Below the pieces are notes generated by a model that saw only the letters and a list, made by a program, of their open reading frames with translations, ran no database searches and had not been told where the DNA came from. Positions 43,313-53,481 of a DNA stretch of 60,521 nt are shown one piece after another. The position numbers were made by a program, and so were the translations under genes. Numbering within the stretch: position 1 is the first letter of the stretch; the number at the start of each line of letters is the position of its first letter. Origin of the DNA: Fragilaria crotonensis (lineage: Eukaryota > Bacillariophyta > Fragilariophyceae > Fragilariales > Fragilariaceae); assembly GCA_022925895.1 (NCBI GenBank), contig JAKSYS010000368.1, positions 1 to 60,521 of the forward strand, given 5' to 3'.

Positions 43313-44635
43313 ATGTCATCATCATCATCGTCGAATGAGGTCTCCGAAGATTCTTTACTGGTACTGAGCGGCTCCACGGCCTCAGATGAAGAAAAGGCAA
43401 CGATGAAGGCGAAGAATCAGAAGAATAGTTCATCGCTCTTCTTCTTGCATCTTCTTTTGATGAGGCGTCGCAACTATTTGCGATCAGTCCGATGGAGTCC
43501 TCCCCGATTGATATGGTCGGATTACGTCGCAGAATTGATACATCAGAATGAATTCAATGTAACTTTCCGAATGTCCCTCGAATCATTCCAGAAACTGGCG
43601 AACTTGCTCCGACCAGCACTATCGGTTGATGAATTACAATCAGATCGCGCTTCAAACGGTAGGGGTCCTGTCTTGCCGGAATTGGTAATCGCCATGTCAT
43701 TGCGATGGTTGGCCGGTGGCCAATGGCAGGACATCAAGAAAGTCTACGGTCTCAGCAGATCTCACTTCTACTTTCTGCGACGAAAGTTTATGGATGCAAT
43801 CATGGCTTGTCCAGTTCTTGAAATAAGGCTGCCGGATTCTGCCGACATTGAAGGATTGAAAAGGCTTGCTTCACACTTTGAGGCACATGCTTCAAGACCT
43901 GTCTTCAGAGGTTGTGTCGGAGCACTTGACGGGTTGACTGCCTTAATCAAAGCCCCTTCCGCGAGTGAGACCGAGAATGTGTTAGCATATTACTCGGGTC
44001 ACTATAAACATGACAGCCTGAATATTCAGGCTATGTCGTATCACTGCGGTAAGTTTCTTTACTTTGCAGTGGCAGCTCCGGGAAGTTTCCCTGATGCAAA
44101 AGCGCTTGCCTTAACCCGATTGCAGCAATGGATTGACTCGTTGCCACACGGGTTTTATGTTTTGGCAGACAATGCATATATTATCTCGGAGCATGTGTTG
44201 ATTCCATTCTCTGGTTCACAACGAGATGCTCCTCAAAACAGTTGCTACAATTATTTCCTCAGTCAACTGAGAATTCGAATCGAGCAGGCTTTTGGACAGT
44301 ACTCAGTCAAGTGGAGAATAATTCGGAAGCCGCTAGAAACCTCATTGTCAACTTCAAGCCTGGTCCTGACTACATGTGCAAGACTTCACAACTTCATCAT
44401 TGAGAATGATTGGCAGTGCGACGAAGAAATCACACTATCAGATGTTGTCGGAAGTCTGAGCGAGATTTTTCGACCAAGCTTATTGCGATTCGAGACCCAA
44501 TCAGGAGCATCATTTCTTCGTGACTTGATTGTAGCATACATTGAGCAAAATGGATACCGCCGTCCTTCTTACAATCGACTTCGTAACGAAAGCGTCAATT
44601 TCGAGGAGTACGAACGCCATTTTCGTCTAATGTAG
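43313..44635 (+). CDS. Harbinger transposase (DDE_Tnp_4 type)
   Basis: 440 residues, single open frame. A Ser/acidic N-terminus is followed by an HTH-like region (SLRWLAGGQWQDIKKVYGLS). The catalytic domain has Asp in GCVGALDGLTALI, Asp in FYVLADNAYI and Glu in RIRIEQAFGQYSVKWRI. These spacings match the PIF/Harbinger DDE endonuclease. The C-terminal CARLHNFIIEND is also a family hallmark. The enzyme excises and inserts the element at TWA sites, normally together with the accessory protein. Length is usual for the family. Confidence 0.92.
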   Translation: MSSSSSSNEVSEDSLLVLSGSTASDEEKATMKAKNQKNSSSLFFLHLLLMRRRNYLRSVRWSPPRLIWSDYVAELIHQNEFNVTFRMSLESFQKLANLLRPALSVDELQSDRASNGRGPVLPELVIAMSLRWLAGGQWQDIKKVYGLSRSHFYFLRRKFMDAIMACPVLEIRLPDSADIEGLKRLASHFEAHASRPVFRGCVGALDGLTALIKAPSASETENVLAYYSGHYKHDSLNIQAMSYHCGKFLYFAVAAPGSFPDAKALALTRLQQWIDSLPHGFYVLADNAYIISEHVLIPFSGSQRDAPQNSCYNYFLSQLRIRIEQAFGQYSVKWRIIRKPLETSLSTSSLVLTTCARLHNFIIENDWQCDEEITLSDVVGSLSEIFRPSLLRFETQSGASFLRDLIVAYIEQNGYRRPSYNRLRNESVNFEEYERHFRLM

Positions 44636-44728
44636 TATTAGTAATACTAATCGCAGTCACCATACAGCAGTATATATACACATGCATTATAGTATTTGAT
44701 ACCAAGTAGAGCTATTCCTTGATGATGA

Positions 44729-46660
44729 TTACTCCTTCTCCTCACCATCGTCGTTGGACGAGCGAAACGAGGTGCTGCTATTGCTGATGTCGAGAATTGA
44801 TGTTGTCCTTGAGGGTGGTGTGTGGTGTTCGGTGACGACGAGCGGAGGACAAGTAGCATGCTCATCATCGTCGTCGTCAACAGGAAGTATACCTGCCTCT
44901 CTCGCAACTAGGAGTACTCTTGGAGCAAGCAGCTCATCCTGTTGCGCTTTAGCCCTTGCCAAGTATGCGTTGAATGCAGACTCGTGTAAATCTGCTGTTG
45001 CTCTGGTCGCCGTGAAAATTGGGTGATCAGTTCGGATACCGTGAGCCTCCATCTCTTGTAGTTCTTTCAATGCTGCTTTCCATTTCTGTAAGCTTAGATC
45101 GACTGCATCCGAAACCTCCCTCGCCATCGCTTGATCATCAAGACGAACTGCAATCCGTTTCTTCTCACGGATATATTCGTCCTTGGCACTTGCTGTTGCT
45201 GTGCTCGTTGTGGTTGTCATCCTTTCCGTCACGTTGTTGTTTTCCATCAAACTACTATTGATGTATTTCAGAATTGCCTCATCGGTTCTTTCCTTGGTAC
45301 CACTTGAAGGCGGGGGTCGTCCTTTGTTGTATGTACGGCGTTGTCTTTTACTAGATTCGGATGCTGTAGTTGTTGCGTCAATGTTGTTGTCGTTGTCGTT
45401 GTCGTTGCCAACAACAATACCATCAATGGTTGATTCCGAGAATACATCCTTGGTCAATTGCGCGCTCATGAGTGACTCTATGTTTTCTGCTCCTGTCGCT
45501 GAAATCATCTTATGAAAATACAGCAGATATGCCTTTTCACCGACCTTGTCTTCAAACCTTGCATGGTCGCCCGATACAGATTTATGGACAACGTAATATT
45601 GATTGCTGATCCAACGAATGAATTGTGATAGGTCCTGCCCATCAAGCTGGTCAAAATCCTCCGGATTCTCGTTACAATAAAGCGGATGCGGCGATTGAAT
45701 AACATCCAAGTATGAGTTGTCTTCACCTTCTTGATTTTCTCCTGATGATACGCCTGTGTTCTTGTTGTATTGATCGGCAAGATTGTCCCAGATGGACTTG
45801 TGGCGATATCCTCCAACATCCAATTCTGCGCGATTCATCTTCTTGCCTGTCGCCAGAACCAAATGTCGGTTCTGGCTACAAAACCACAATGAAATAGCAT
45901 GGAAGTAGGACCCCGTCTTGGTAACGGCTTTTGGTCTGACCTGCTTGCTCCGATATGCTGCTGTAGATCTTTGCTTACCGCCAACTCCACTTGTTGCAGC
46001 AGCAGCAGTACTGACGTCCCTCTCCGTAGTCATTCCACGTCGACCAATCGATGCATAGATATAATCAGAAGCAATTTTTGCTGCAATAAGTAGAGCCACT
46101 TCGTCCTTTTTCTTTTGTCTGTACCCAGAAATTTTGTGCGTCGCGCAAAACAACATAAGATCATTCAGCAACAACTTTGACAGAGGAACTCCTCCAATTG
46201 AGACAAGCAGACTCGAGTCTCCTTCTTGTTCAATCGTGCATTGCGAAAGGGTCAGTGCTTTTATGAATTCTCGGCGCTTCTTTGCCTTGTCAATTTTCAG
46301 GGTAGCAGAATCTTTTATCCCAATCTTATACGTATCAATTTCCAGCGGTACTCGTATGACAGTATCAAGGCTCGCATCAGGGACCGCACCTTCTTCCTGG
46401 TTCATTTGCTGTTGATCAGGGGACGTCTTCCTAAATACCTGATAGGCTTGGAAGGTTTCAGGGTCCTTGAAGGTCATGCCGTGCTGAGCAAAGCACTTGA
46501 AACATGTCGTGTGAAACTGAATCGATGCCTCTTCACAAATCTCTCCGCAGATTGCATGAACAGTCAAACGACACACAGGACAGAGGTGAATAAGTGCACA
46601 TGGCAGAGTCTTGCAAAGGCAGAGTTCGAGAGCAGCGCACTTCATTATTTCAGCCGACAT
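44729..46660 (-). CDS. Accessory protein of first Harbinger element (Cys/His-rich N-terminus)
   Basis: 643 residues, single open frame, convergent with the transposase and inside the same inverted repeats. The N-terminus has a dense Cys/His cluster (CPVC, HAICGEIC, TTCFKCFAQH) that could bind zinc. The middle has ELDVGGYRHKSIWDNLADQY, reminiscent of the trihelix/Myb-like region of Harbinger ORF1 proteins. Polar Asp/Asn repeats and a basic/helical C-terminus follow. In PIF/Harbinger systems ORF1 binds DNA and brings the transposase to the ends and the nucleus. That role is inferred from position; I cannot confirm a Myb domain by eye. Confidence 0.75.
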   Translation of the reverse strand: MSAEIMKCAALELCLCKTLPCALIHLCPVCRLTVHAICGEICEEASIQFHTTCFKCFAQHGMTFKDPETFQAYQVFRKTSPDQQQMNQEEGAVPDASLDTVIRVPLEIDTYKIGIKDSATLKIDKAKKRREFIKALTLSQCTIEQEGDSSLLVSIGGVPLSKLLLNDLMLFCATHKISGYRQKKKDEVALLIAAKIASDYIYASIGRRGMTTERDVSTAAAATSGVGGKQRSTAAYRSKQVRPKAVTKTGSYFHAISLWFCSQNRHLVLATGKKMNRAELDVGGYRHKSIWDNLADQYNKNTGVSSGENQEGEDNSYLDVIQSPHPLYCNENPEDFDQLDGQDLSQFIRWISNQYYVVHKSVSGDHARFEDKVGEKAYLLYFHKMISATGAENIESLMSAQLTKDVFSESTIDGIVVGNDNDNDNNIDATTTASESSKRQRRTYNKGRPPPSSGTKERTDEAILKYINSSLMENNNVTERMTTTTSTATASAKDEYIREKKRIAVRLDDQAMAREVSDAVDLSLQKWKAALKELQEMEAHGIRTDHPIFTATRATADLHESAFNAYLARAKAQQDELLAPRVLLVAREAGILPVDDDDDEHATCPPLVVTEHHTPPSRTTSILDISNSSTSFRSSNDDGEEKE

Positions 46661-46956
46661 CGTTGATTAGTACTATAGCACAGCACAAACACCCTCAAGC
46701 AAGTAGAGGTTGAGAGGGCTCGGTTGAAGGAGTCATGAATGGTAAACTACTACTAGCTATAAGTATTAGTATGCTGTTTGCGACATAACATCTGCAAAAG
46801 TACCTTTTTCATTCAAAAGTACAAGTCCGGGTTCAAAAGACGCGTAAGAAACGGAGGTGTTTTTATTTGTACTTTTGTACTTTTGAAAAGTACAAAACCC
46901 GGATGCAAAAGTACACTTTCTCCGGGTATCTTTGAAAACCAAAAGTACAAAAGTAA

Positions 46957-46992
46957 AAAAAGTACAATTCGAAATCCGGCTAATTCGCACCC
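46957..46992 (-). repeat. Right TIR of first Harbinger element
   Basis: Reverse complement of the left TIR over 36 bases, followed directly by the TAA duplication. Confidence 0.93.
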
Positions 46993-47203
46993 TAAGGCAA
47001 AGTGAATTTCTGCATCTAATGACGTGGAAGAGACAAAATTTTAACGCCCCCTCGTTGACATCCGTTATTTGAGTGGCTGTGCTGGCGGTCTAAACGCATC
47101 ATTGAAAGTGCATCATTTAAGGGCTTCTCAAATTTTTGCAATATTTTCGCGGGCTTCCTGGATCTTGGATCCATTCGGCGCCTTCGCTCATAAAGCACAA
47201 TTC

Positions 47204-48760
47204 ATGCTGGTTCCTCGTACTACGACCGCCATTGAGAGTGTTGTGATTACATTCTTCCTTTTGGTTGCATCTGCCTGTATCCCTCTTATTTTGTACTTCT
47301 CACAACAGGAGACACAGGAGCACAAGGAGAGGGTTGAAGAGCTGGCTGCTGTGGCAGCAGGACGAGTCGCCGAAGCTGCAGTCCGGATTCGCAGACAGCT
47401 TGAGGGTCGCAACGACAACGACGTAACAAGGAAGAGGCGTCGATTGTCGTCTCGATTTCAGCATCAGCGAGCAAGGCAATGCATTGAATCTGATTATTTC
47501 TCACCAACACCCATATTCAACGACAGGCAATTTGAACAAATCTTTCGACTAACGAAGTCCATTATCGAACATCTCATTCAAGTATGTGGTAATGCTGACC
47601 CTTTTTTCACAGATATACAGGATGTCAGCGGCCGTTACGGCATTGCACCAGTGGCAAAGGTGCTCATGGCAGTAAAGCTTGTGGCATACGGCTGCTCTCC
47701 ATCTGCCTTTGTTGATTACTTCAAATGAGTCATTCGACAGCGCGGCAATGCCTTCTCAAATTCTGTCGTATCGTTTCTTCTGACTATGATCTCCAAAGTG
47801 TGTATGCGCGGCAAATGTCTCGGAGTGATGCCAGAAGACTTTCTGTATTGCACGAAGCTGTGCATGGTGTTGCTGGCATGATTGGATCTCTCGACTGTAC
47901 GCATATCGGGTGGAAAAACTGTCCTGTTGCGTGGCAGGGTTCGAACAGCGGAAAATCAGGTAAGCCAACGATTGTGTTGGAAGCGTTGGTGGATCACAAC
48001 TTGTGGTTCTGGCATCATTCGTTTGGCTATCCCGGATCATTGAATGATATCAATATATGGAATAGGAGCTGTTTGTTGAAGTCTTTCCTTGATGGAAGTT
48101 TTGCCAATGATGTCGACTTTGAGTTCCGGATTGGCGAGGACCGAGTATTTCATCGTCTGTGGGTCCTGGTTGATGGGATTTACCCCGAACTTAGTAGATT
48201 TGTGAAGACAATTCAAGAACCAGTGGGCCACAAAGCATCGAGGTATGCCAGATGGCAGGAGTCAGCCCGAAAAGATTTGGAACGAGCATTTGGTGTGTTG
48301 CAACGTAAGTTTCATGTGCTTGTGCGAAAGATAGAACTATGGTACGTTGGCGACATTGCAAACGTTGTCAACTCTTGCATATGCCTTCACAACATGATGG
48401 TCGCCAACCGAATGGCAATGGGAGCCAGACGAAGAATCAGAAGAATTCTATGCATTTCCGGCGATGGGTTCTTGGTCACAGCAGAGCGACGACGACAGCA
48501 ACAATTTGGATAGGCAAGAGGAGCCAGAGCAAGCCTATGTCAACCGGAGAGTAGCAGAGATGAACTTGCATGCCAATCTGTATAACACTAATCATCATGC
48601 ATGATGAGAGGATCAGCGACCGTGAACGACAAGTCCTAGAATCGTTGCGATTTCAATACGTGCAGCGTCGCTGGGAGTGTTTGTATGATGCCAATGAACA
48701 CGCAAGGCTTCGCGACGCTATCATGAAGGAACTCATGAACAAGAATGACGATGCGACGAT
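47204..48760 (+). CDS. Second Harbinger-type transposase (PF04827-like), frame-broken
   Basis: Segments in three frames make one DDE transposase of the plant-type Harbinger family. They are an N-terminal hydrophobic and coiled region (47204-47727), then MIGSLDCTHIGWKNCPVAW (first Asp), LWVLVDGIYPE (second Asp), and RKDLERAFGVLQRKFHVLVR (Glu), then CICLHNMMV (to about 48410). The C-terminal part is DERISDRERQVLES and DANEHARLRDAIMKELMNKN (48600-48750). Frame changes occur at 47727 (ATGA overlap), near 48425 (GGG run) and near 48595. The frame then runs into a GAC/GATGC minisatellite. The family is different from the element at 43019-46992. Its own inverted repeats were not found. Confidence 0.8.
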
Positions 48761-49790
48761 GCGACGATGCGACGATGCAACGATGGCTCTGAAGTCGGCG
48801 GGGCTGATGTTGGAGTGGTTGAATGACGAGCGATGCGAAACGACGACGCGACGATGCGATGCGAAACGACGACGACGCGATGATGCAACGACGCCATGAC
48901 GCGATGATACGACGATGGCTCCGAAGTCGGCGCGACGATGCGATGTGATGCGATGCGAAACGACGACGACGCAACGACGCGATGATGCAACGACGCGATG
49001 ACACAACGACGCCATGCATGATGCGACGATGGCTCCGAAGTCGGCGCGATGATGCGATGCGAAACGACGACGACGACGCAGCGACGCGATGACACAACGA
49101 CGCCATGATGCGACGATGGCTCCGAAGTCGGCGCGACGATGCGATGCGATGCGATGCAATGCGATGCATGTGATCGCGATGCGTGACGACGACGCGACGC
49201 GCAATCGATGCGAAACGACGACGACGACGACGACGCAACGACGCGATGACACAACGACGCCATGCATGATGCGACGATGGCTCCGAAGTCGGCGCGACGA
49301 TGCGATGCGAAACGACGACGCGACGCAGCGACGCGATGACACAACGACGCCATGATGCGACGATGGCTCCGAAGTCGGCGCGACGATGCGATGCGATGCG
49401 ATGCGACGCGATGCGATGCGACGACGACGATGACGACGACGACGCAACGACGCGATGACACAACGACGCCATGCATGATGCGACGATGGCTCCGAAGTCG
49501 GCGCGACGATGCGATGCGAAACGACGACGACGACACAGCGACGCGATGACACAACGACGCCATGATGCGACGATGGCTCCGAAGTCGGCGCGACGATGCG
49601 ATGCAACGCGATGCAATGCGATGCAATGCGATGCAATGCGATGCAATGCGATGCAATGCGATGCGATGCGATGCGAAACGACGACGACGACGCAACGACG
49701 CGATGATGCAACGACGCCATGCGAAACGACGACGACGCAACGACGCGATGATGCAACGACGCGATGATACGACGATGCAACAAAGCCCTA
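48740..49790. repeat. GAC / GATGC minisatellite with higher-order units
   Basis: About 1.05 kb built from ACG triplets, GATGC pentamers and a core CGATGGCTCCGAAGTCGGCG that occurs eight times (at about 48783, 48915, 49029, 49116, 49277, 49363, 49486 and 49573). From the third copy on, cores alternate between CATGCATGATG and CATGATG leaders, 86-87 bp apart within a pair and 123-161 bp between pairs. This is a dimeric higher-order array. The first core is a variant that lies in the transposase 3' end. Long open frames on the minus strand in all three phases are by-products of the repeat. Confidence 0.92.
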
Positions 49791-49914
49791 GGTTCATCGG
49801 TGTCGAGCAACGGCCGCACCGGTTACCTCCTGGACAGACAAAGATCTGTGGGCGTTAATTACTTTCTACTAAAACCAGGTATATTGCGGAGGCTTCATTA
49901 TCTAGTACTACTCC

Positions 49915-50934
49915 TCATTTGTTGTTCTTATCCATTAGCTGCTCTTGTTCAGTACGACTGCTTTCGGTCGTGTTGTGAAACTCAATACGACGCCTCTTTT
50001 CTCGCGTTTCCGCCAATCGAAGTGCCAACTGTTCCTTTGCGTACATTTTGCGATCCGGGGTATCAAGCGATTGCACCAACCTCATGTCTTGTTCGGCCTT
50101 CATGTTCTCCAAAAGTGCCGTTCCTACTTGTGCAATCACACTTGAAATGTTCTGCAATACATCGCCCATCACGGCTCCAGCACCAGTAGTATTATCATTC
50201 ACGCCACCGCACTCACCAGAAGATTCATACGCCGATACGACACTATCGCCATTAACTTTCTGTTCCTTCTTCACAACAACTTCGGATATGATTGCCTTGA
50301 CAAGCTTTGCATCAGCTTCGGCCTGTCTTGCTTTTTTCTTCCCAATCGGTCTCTTTCCAAGGCTCTCCTCCTCGCATTTAGTCCGAAAGGCCGAGAACTT
50401 GTTCTTGTCTTTGAGGTATTCGTAGCAATTGTAGAAATCAAAAGCATTGCCGTACCTCTGTTTATAAATTTCTAAGCATGCCGTCTTGTGGTCGTCCATG
50501 CTCCAACCGGAGGCCATGTCGGTCGTTTCGGTTATGCCCATGTACTTCATTACCTCCGGCGAGATCTGAGATTTGAACCTGTTAAAGACAGATTCTGCAG
50601 AGCGGTAAGACAACGACACACCAACACCTCGTTTAATTACTCATCTCTTGTTGCATTGGATGATTGCTCCATAAGAGTCCGGTTGGCTTGGTTTTGTTCG
50701 TTGATCAACTCCTTGTACAACTCGAACATGTGGAGCTTAAATACCTTTCCCTTCTGATGCGCGCCGCAGATCGCATTCTCGGAGGCAGCAATAAACGCTC
50801 TGGCAACGATTATATCTTCGGCATTTGTGTGCCGGTCCTCTCTTTGCTGATTTCTCAAGAGAGGCAGGAGCAGCGGTGCAATCATCAGCAGTGATTGCTG
50901 TTGCGGCATACGGTGGTGTATTGGAGGAGTCCAT
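49915..50934 (-). CDS. Accessory Myb/NAM-associated-like protein of second Harbinger element
   Basis: ATG at 50934. The first part leads to AEDIIVARAFIAASENAICG and GKVFKLHMFELYKELI, similar to the SANT/Myb-like domain of Harbinger accessory proteins. A short intron probably follows near 50595-50641 (GTAATT...CTGCAG). The second part (49915-50619) has FNRFKSQISPEVMKYMGI, KNKFSAFRTKCEEE and GKRPIGKKKARQAEAD, the NAM-associated C-terminal pattern. A Lys/Glu-rich coiled tail ends the protein. A one-base frame change lies near 50825. It is convergent with the transposase across the minisatellite, as in the first element. Function in DNA binding is inferred from the family. Confidence 0.7.
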
Positions 50935-50964
50935 GGGTAGTGGGCGGTAGTGTTGACAGATGCC

Positions 50965-51215
50965 AGACCGATTTGATATGATTTGATATTATTTGATCTG
51001 TATCAAATCGGGGGTGATTGATCTCAGATCAAATCGTATCAAATTTTATCATGTGTCCGGCCAGCGCGCTGCAATTGGCGGGAGGTTCGAAATTTGATAA
51101 TTCAGCCTTTATTGATGCTAATTTTGAAAGTATGAGATGTTTCGCGCCGGCACGGCATTTGATGTCATTTGATATCACCCCTTTAATCATGCTCTTACGG
51201 GATTTGATAATAACA
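50965..51215. repeat. Clustered ATTTGAT motifs (subterminal-like repeats)
   Basis: About a dozen copies of ATTTGAT or its complement ATCAAAT lie within 250 bp in both orientations, directly upstream of the accessory gene start. They may be subterminal transposase-binding sites of the second Harbinger element. No clean terminal repeat or duplication could be fixed. Confidence 0.6.
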
Positions 51216-51856
51216 AAACAAACCCGACGTCGTGGTTTGTGTGACGTTTTGTAAAAGCAAATGCTTACGTGACGACGATTGTTTGTAAAACAAACCACAT
51301 CATATAGTATATACAATCATGTAGACCACGTATGTCAATTACTTCCGAAGATACCTGCCTCGTCGATTTGCGTGGAAACAGTACAAAAACAAGGAAGCCT
51401 AGCATTCAATTCCAGTTGTTACCGGACGGACATCCCAAACAAAGAAAGACCTACTTCCAATTTCACATGTATCATACTACGTAGCTAGTACTGCAGTACA
51501 CTCTAGAAGCAAAAACAAGTCCGAGTTGTTGCTATTGGTAAGTCAACACAGAACACGGAAAGCTTCAATCCAAGTCAACTGCCATCGTAATGGTGGTGCG
51601 ATACTATGCATACGAGTTCGCCAATCGTTTCGCTTCTTTGTTACGAATCATCAGAGGGTTTGCATACTTTCTCTGCGTATCTCGGAACATATGTTCCATA
51701 CGTCCCAACACATTAAAGCTGGCGTGAGACTGTGGTTCACCGAGTCCTTTGGAGACAGTCTTGAGAGGCTGAGAACAAACAATTCCAACAACCATGAAGT
51801 GTCTGCGCAAGTCATATCATGATTAGCACCAAACATGCCCTGGACCATAAAGTTGG

Positions 51857-52225
51857 TCACCTCATCCGCCATCTCGTCGCCATCCGAACAGTCGAGATAG
51901 TCCCCCGATCTCGAAAGCCGATGAGCGACAACAATGGCGTCCTATGGACCCAACATAAAACGCCCTTGCCAGACTCATCTATAGCAGTGTCTCCCAATAC
52001 CAACCGTGCGGTGATGGCTGATTTCTTCCACCCATGCTTTCTTTGAGACTTAAATTGCACAAGCAGCTTTCCAGTAACGTACATGATGACGCTAACCGGT
52101 CCGACAACTTCTGTGATGGGAATGTCGACGCCAGCATACTCAAGGTCTTCAACCCCCTGATCCGATGAATATGCTTGCAGCCTCGTAAACGGTGCGCCCT
52201 TCTCGTTTACAATTATTATAGCAAT
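51857..52225 (-). CDS. Unknown conserved-in-repeat protein part (copy 1)
   Basis: Open frame without an assigned start, entering from the retroelement boundary. It contains GVEDLEYAGVDIPITEVVGP, KHGWKKSAITARLVLGD and GVLCWVHRTPLLSLIGF and ends at 51857. The same peptide is encoded at 57871-58180. The open frame is kept in both copies with few changes, which suggests real coding. No family recognised. A further frame (MADEVTNFMVQGMFGANHDM, 51651-51872) overlaps its end. Confidence 0.4.
   Translation of the reverse strand: MAIIIVNEKGAPFTRLQAYSSDQGVEDLEYAGVDIPITEVVGPVSVIMYVTGKLLVQFKSQRKHGWKKSAITARLVLGDTAIDESGKGVLCWVHRTPLLSLIGFRDRGTISTVRMATRWRMR
52211..52225. repeat. Target site duplication of retroelement (left)
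   Basis: AATTATTATAGCAAT, repeated exactly at 56789-56803. Confidence 0.9.
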
Positions 52226-52336
52226 AAAAAAACCCGACCTCAATTTAACGTACTATCGCTATGCCCGTACCAGGGACATTCGACCCATACGCCCAAACAA
52301 TACCTTGGGCAAGTACCATCCAGAATCTGATATACG

Positions 52337-53481
52337 TCAAGAATTTAATTTCCGAACCAACCACTCAGTAATTGGTCTCACATTTTGAATTGCCAGAGAT
52401 TTGGCTCGTTTGATACTTTCTCGGACGAGCAGGCCATATACGGCCAACCAATTTTGATTGTAGTTCGTTGTCTTTGTGAAGTGGTCCGTTATATCCTTGC
52501 ACAGTACTTGTTGCATACTCGGTTCCATTTGCGACCTCATATCATAAATGTCCCGCAAAGAGCGTTCCACTTCTTTCCTAGTTGCCTGGGCACGACTTGA
52601 CACGTCCGCACCGTGTAGATCATTGTTTTGCATTGCCCATACTAGAAACCATCGTGTCCATAGTGTACGGATGATAGCCATTTGCCATCGGAGACTGGTT
52701 TGTGCCTTTTATTTTGTGCAGAATTAATTCGCCGCGAGTAAAACACGTCCTGAAGACGCTCCCATTCCACACTAACTCGGCCTTGAAATATGTGATCCCA
52801 TCCGATGTCGTTTTGTTGCCGAATGAGGCGTCGATACTCTGGTGGATATGAGCTGGGGACCAGAACGAACGGCGCTAACGACGTCTCCGTATGGTGGAAC
52901 CAACCCGAGATTGCGGTGCAAAAAATGAGGCGCAATTGAGGATCCATGTTCCATTCTTGACATGTTTTGTCAATCGCGTTTTTCGTGGACGTCCGCCACT
53001 CCGATCTATCAACCTGGGGGTACCGCATGATATGAGTCCATGTCTCCGAGCTGGTCCCACACGCGGGGCATCGTTTTCGAACTTGGTCCTTACGGTGAAG
53101 ATGCGCATTTGTGGGAAGTATCCCGTGAACGAACTTGATTAAGTGCGTTCGTTTGGATAGATGCTTCTTTAAGCTTTTTCCGTGTGCCTTCCAGTTTATT
53201 GATGTAACCACGATATTGCTCCACAAGTACTTCTGCTTCATGTACTGTTGAAGAGGGCCCGCCGTTGCTTGGAACCTCAAAGCTGTTTCGTAATGTGACG
53301 TGACGGTTCCAGCTGGTATTATTATGTGAACTCCAGCCCAAGTCATTAGAGGCACGATTGGTTGATGGTGACCGTATTCTTGTTGGTACTTGGTGGCCAA
53401 TGCGTCAGCTTCAACATTTAATTGTGCAAGCAGCGACAGCTGCTGTGTGATTGCCTTTTTCTGGTCTTGATGTCCGGCCAC
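52337..53481 (-). pseudogene. C-terminal zinc-knuckle region of retroelement
   Basis: It begins with the end of RNase H (AGHQDQKKA; LNVEADALA). LSKRTHLIKFVHGILPTN and the zf-RVT-like knuckle CPACGTSSETWTHIM follow, then HHTETSLAPF and NDIGWDHIFQGR. The last part (52337-52681) has MQNNDLHGADVSSRAQATR and YNQNWLAVYGLLVRES. The fragment at 3476-4730 is another copy of this part. Confidence 0.78.

Larger units (their letters stand above)
43019..46992. mobile_element. PIF/Harbinger DNA transposon (intact)
   Basis: 3974 bp with 36-bp perfect terminal inverted repeats beginning GGGTGCGAATTAGCCGGA (43019-43054 and 46957-46992) and TAA target duplications at 43016-43018 and 46993-46995. TAA/TTA duplication is diagnostic of PIF/Harbinger. 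Subterminal zones are packed with GTACTTTT motifs. It holds a transposase (plus) and an accessory gene (minus), convergent, both open without breaks. This is the only clearly intact autonomous-looking DNA transposon in the window. Confidence 0.93.
51421..52225. repeat. Repeat part A, first copy
   Basis: About 805 bp, nearly identical to 57439-58239. Minus-strand frames encode DLEYAGVDIPITEVVGPVSV and SQRKHGWKKSAITARL, which I do not recognise. The copy ends in AATTATTATAGCAAT, where the retroelement begins. Confidence 0.88.

Noticed and set aside
47110-47123. GCATCATTTAAGGG repeated at the left edge of the first Harbinger element (43008-43021) and at 47110-47123
   Set aside because: A 14-nt match between a target site plus TIR start and a nearby position is suggestive, but the sequence after GGG does not match the TIR.
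47720-47735. Programmed frameshift at the ATGA overlap in the second Harbinger transposase (a similar ATGA lies near 20993)
   Set aside because: No slippery heptamer or pseudoknot is visible, and many other single-base breaks occur in the window, so an indel is simpler.
48636-49819. Three long minus-strand frames (336-388 codons) rich in RIASH and RADFGAIVAS
   Set aside because: They arise from the GAC/GATGC repeat itself, which is open in every frame.
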